Source of the DNA: Acidobacteriota bacterium
GTDB lineage: Bacteria; Acidobacteriota; Holophagae; Acanthopleuribacterales; Acanthopleuribacteraceae
Length of the DNA: 64,000 nt
NCBI GenBank assembly: GCA_020637335.1
Contig: JACJWC010000014.1
Location: 1 to 64,000 of the forward strand
Direction of reading: 5' to 3'
The position numbers and the translations under genes are program-made. Numbering within the stretch: position 1 is the first letter of the stretch; the number at the start of each line of letters is the position of its first letter. Shown here in pieces: positions 62,027 to 64,000 of the stretch. The notes under the pieces are model-generated. The model was given only the letters and a program-made list of their open reading frames with translations, did no database searches and was not told the DNA's origin.

Positions 62027-63538
62027 ATGGATTTTTTAAAACGTTTGGGAATTGAGGCAAAAAACGCTGGAAATTTCAGCGATCGGTGGCTGGCCGGTGA
62101 GGGGGATTGGTTAACTTCCTACAGCCCCGTGGATGGGAAGCCGATTGCCCAGATCAAAATGGGGAATCGATCGGATTACGAAGCGGTCATTAACGCCGCG
62201 GAAACCAGTTTCAAAGCCTGGCGTGTCGTTCCGGCCCCTCAACGCGGCCAATTGGTACGCGATTTGGCCGACATTTTGCGCGCCAACAAAGACGATTTGG
62301 GCCGGCTGGTCAGTTATGAAATGGGCAAAATCTACCAAGAAGGCCTGGGCGAAGTCCAAGAGATGATCGATATCGCCGATTACGCCGTTGGGCTTTCGCG
62401 CCAGTTATACGGCTTAACCATGCACAGTGAACGGCCCGGTCACCGCATGTACGAACAATGGCACCCGCTCGGCCCGGTTGGTGTGATCAGTGCGTTTAAT
62501 TTCCCTGTAGCCGTATATGCGTGGAATGCCATTATCGCTGCGGTGTGTGGCGACAGTGTGATTTGGAAACCCTCCCTGAAAACCCCGCTTTGTGCGATCG
62601 CAACCGTTCGTTTGTTCAATCAAGTGGCCGAAAAACACGGTGTGCCCGGTCTGTTCGGTTTGGTCATGGGTAGCGATCAGGAAGTCGGCGAAGCGATGGT
62701 AACCGACCCGCGCATTCCGCTGATTTCGGCAACCGGTTCGGTACGTATGGGCAAGATCGTAGGCGCCAAAGTGGCTCAACGCCTGGGGCGCAGTCTGCTC
62801 GAATTGGGCGGCAACAACGCGCTGATCGTTACACCCGAAGCCGATCTCAACCTGGCCATTCCCGCCGTTGCCTTTGGTGCAGTTGGAACGGCCGGTCAAC
62901 GCTGTACGACCACGCGTCGCTTAATCGTGCACAACTCCATCAAGGACAAAGTGGTCGATCGCTTGATTTCGGCCTACAAACAGGTTCGCATTGGCAACCC
63001 TCTGGAAGCCGACACTTTAATGGGCCCTCTGATTGATCAGGATGCAGTTAATCAAATGATGGCCGCATTGGAATCCTTAAAAAAGGCTGGCGGTCGGGTC
63101 CTTTACGGCGGCGAAAAACTGGATCGTCCCGGCTTTTACGTAACGCCCTGCATTGCAGAAGCCAAGCCCGAATTTCAAATTGTTCAAGATGAAACCTTTG
63201 CACCCATCCTCTACGTTTTGGGCTACGACGACTTTGAAGAAGCGCTCGCAATTCAAAATGGCGTTCATCAAGGGCTTTCCTCTGCAGTTTTCACCCGCAA
63301 TTTGCTTGAGGCAGAACACTTCCTCTCGCATGCCGGATCCGATTGTGGCATTGCCAACGTCAATATCGGGACGAGCGGTGCCGAAATTGGCGGAGCCTTT
63401 GGTGGTGAGAAAGAAACCGGTGGTGGCCGTGAATCCGGCTCCGACAGCTGGAAATTCTATATGCGCCGTCAAACCAACACGATCAATTACTCGCACCATT
63501 TGCCCCTCGCTCAGGGCATCAAATTCGATCTCAACTAA
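62027..63538 (+). CDS. Aldehyde dehydrogenase, ALDH7 (aminoadipic semialdehyde type)
   Basis: 503-aa NAD-dependent aldehyde dehydrogenase. Catalytic Cys in TAGQRCTTTRRL, general base in LLELGGNNALIV, and the ALDH7-specific C-terminal run SGAEIGGAFGGEKETGGG and RESGSDSWK. ALDH7 enzymes oxidise alpha-aminoadipic semialdehyde (piperideine-6-carboxylate) in lysine breakdown and protect against other aldehydes. The ATG at 62027 has AAAGG six bases upstream; a TTG at 62021 overlaps that site. Followed by a hairpin and gcvT. Confidence 0.92.
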   Translation: MDFLKRLGIEAKNAGNFSDRWLAGEGDWLTSYSPVDGKPIAQIKMGNRSDYEAVINAAETSFKAWRVVPAPQRGQLVRDLADILRANKDDLGRLVSYEMGKIYQEGLGEVQEMIDIADYAVGLSRQLYGLTMHSERPGHRMYEQWHPLGPVGVISAFNFPVAVYAWNAIIAAVCGDSVIWKPSLKTPLCAIATVRLFNQVAEKHGVPGLFGLVMGSDQEVGEAMVTDPRIPLISATGSVRMGKIVGAKVAQRLGRSLLELGGNNALIVTPEADLNLAIPAVAFGAVGTAGQRCTTTRRLIVHNSIKDKVVDRLISAYKQVRIGNPLEADTLMGPLIDQDAVNQMMAALESLKKAGGRVLYGGEKLDRPGFYVTPCIAEAKPEFQIVQDETFAPILYVLGYDDFEEALAIQNGVHQGLSSAVFTRNLLEAEHFLSHAGSDCGIANVNIGTSGAEIGGAFGGEKETGGGRESGSDSWKFYMRRQTNTINYSHHLPLAQGIKFDLN

Positions 63539-63540
63539 AC

Positions 63541-63558
63541 GGAGGGGCTTGCCCCTCC
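63541..63558 (+). terminator. GC-rich hairpin after the ALDH7 gene
   Basis: GGAGGGG and CCCCTCC form a 7-bp stem around CTTG, two bases after the ALDH7 stop. The bases that follow are not a clean T-tract, so termination may be weak or Rho-assisted. Confidence 0.45.
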
Positions 63559-63568
63559 ACCTTCTAAA

Positions 63569-63598
63569 TTGACTTGCCTTTTTGTCCCTGTTTAGAAT
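63569..63598 (+). promoter_or_regulatory. Sigma70-type promoter for gcvT
   Basis: TTGACT (63569-63574) and TAGAAT (63593-63598) are spaced by 18 bases, each 5 of 6 to consensus. The leader to the ATG at 63637 is only about 30 bases, leaving no room for a glycine riboswitch downstream of it. Confidence 0.5.
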
Positions 63599-63636
63599 GC
63601 CCTAGCCGGGCTGACCTTTTGGTAGATGGGGGAATT

Positions 63637-64000
63637 ATGGATAACGATTTGCGCCGCACTCCGCTTTGCGAAGCGCACCAAAAATTGGGTGGTCGCATGG
63701 TGGAGTTTGGCGGTTGGTACATGCCCGTCCAGTACTCGGGTGTATTGGATGAGCACCACGCGGTGCGCAATGCGGCTGGTTTGTTCGATGTCAGCCACAT
63801 GGGTGAAATTTTTGTGACCGGTGCGGGTGCGCTTGCGTTTCTGGAGTACTTAACCCCAAACGCGGTGTCTGCCCTGGCCGATGGCCAATGTCACTACACC
63901 TTTTTCCTTACCGAAAAAGGTACGTTTATTGACGATTTATTGATTTACCGGTTCAACGCAGAAAAATTCCTTCTGGTCGTTAATGCCGGGAACCAAGACA
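63637..64000 (+). CDS. gcvT: Glycine cleavage system T protein (aminomethyltransferase), N-terminal part
   Basis: First 121 residues of the folate-dependent aminomethyltransferase of the glycine cleavage complex; the full protein has about 365. TPLCEAHQKLGGRMVEFGGW and MPVQYSG, HHAVRNAAGLFDVSHMGE and HYTFFLTEKGTFIDDLL are typical of GcvT. GGGGGA precedes the ATG at 63637. The rest, and probably gcvH/gcvP, lie beyond the window. Confidence 0.95.
   Translation, partial: MDNDLRRTPLCEAHQKLGGRMVEFGGWYMPVQYSGVLDEHHAVRNAAGLFDVSHMGEIFVTGAGALAFLEYLTPNAVSALADGQCHYTFFLTEKGTFIDDLLIYRFNAEKFLLVVNAGNQD

Noticed and set aside
63599..63636. Possible glycine riboswitch ahead of gcvT
   Set aside because: The leader after the promoter is only about 30 bases, too short for any known glycine aptamer, and the ALDH7 gene ends just upstream.
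1..64000. CRISPR arrays, insertion sequences, prophage or integrated-element ends
   Set aside because: No regular direct repeats, transposase or integrase frames, or tRNA-flanked duplications were seen.

Overview
The window is a dense, roughly 50% GC bacterial chromosome segment of about 60 protein genes, with no rRNA, tRNA, CRISPR array, insertion sequence or prophage that I can recognise. The organism is Gram-negative: there are outer-membrane barrels, lipoproteins and an LdtD/MepK-type wall pair. It makes menaquinone by the futalosine route (mqnC) and is rich in signalling proteins: a Ser/Thr kinase with TPRs, several histidine kinases, a sensor propeller kinase and an MJ0042 zinc-ribbon protein. 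Together with a squalene synthase and dockerin-like calcium loops on secreted enzymes, this suggests Acidobacteriota or a myxobacteria-like lineage; that placement is inference. Strong AGGAGG-type ribosome sites are common and at least seven genes appear to start at TTG.

Layout. 1-14.7 kb: nucleotidase/queF/rhomboid operon, squalene synthase, a TetR-autoregulated membrane-protein operon with a clear palindromic operator, a half-size UPF0016 transporter, a Ser/Thr kinase, an M28 peptidase with a dockerin-like tail, then mqnC coupled to an unusual radical SAM enzyme, and an MFS exporter. 14.8-22.4 kb: a DUF2892 protein, a MATE exporter behind a possibly structured leader, a receiver protein lacking its phospho-Asp, a PLP-dependent dehydratase, a UvrD/PcrA helicase and an outer-membrane barrel. 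22.4-27.5 kb: an operon proS, Nudix-like, hslV, hslU, MBL hydrolase. 27.6-38.2 kb: L,D-transpeptidase plus MepK-like M15 enzyme, two tandem FadL-like barrels, and a signalling cluster made of a periplasmic binding lipoprotein, sensor kinase, receiver and hybrid kinase.

38.2-44.1 kb holds the most striking locus: a tightly overlapping operon of YceI (isoprenoid binding), a polyprenyl diphosphate synthase, a heme-copper-oxidase subunit I homologue that keeps its heme histidines but lacks most of the CuB/tyrosine site, a small four-helix membrane protein, a three-part fusion of an MFS-like transporter with CcoO-like and second cytochrome c domains, and an MBL hydrolase. I read it as a candidate undescribed membrane redox complex.

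44.2-64 kb: an MMPL/RND exporter with its own two-component system, a porin with a PstS-like protein, a CheY/coiled-coil/cyclic-nucleotide-binding trio, moeA, a zinc-ribbon/GYF-like protein with a partner, pcm, an HDAC-like deacetylase, a hotdog thioesterase, dtd, a lipoprotein, a ketoacyl synthase, a propeller sensor kinase, an ALDH7 dehydrogenase and the start of gcvT.
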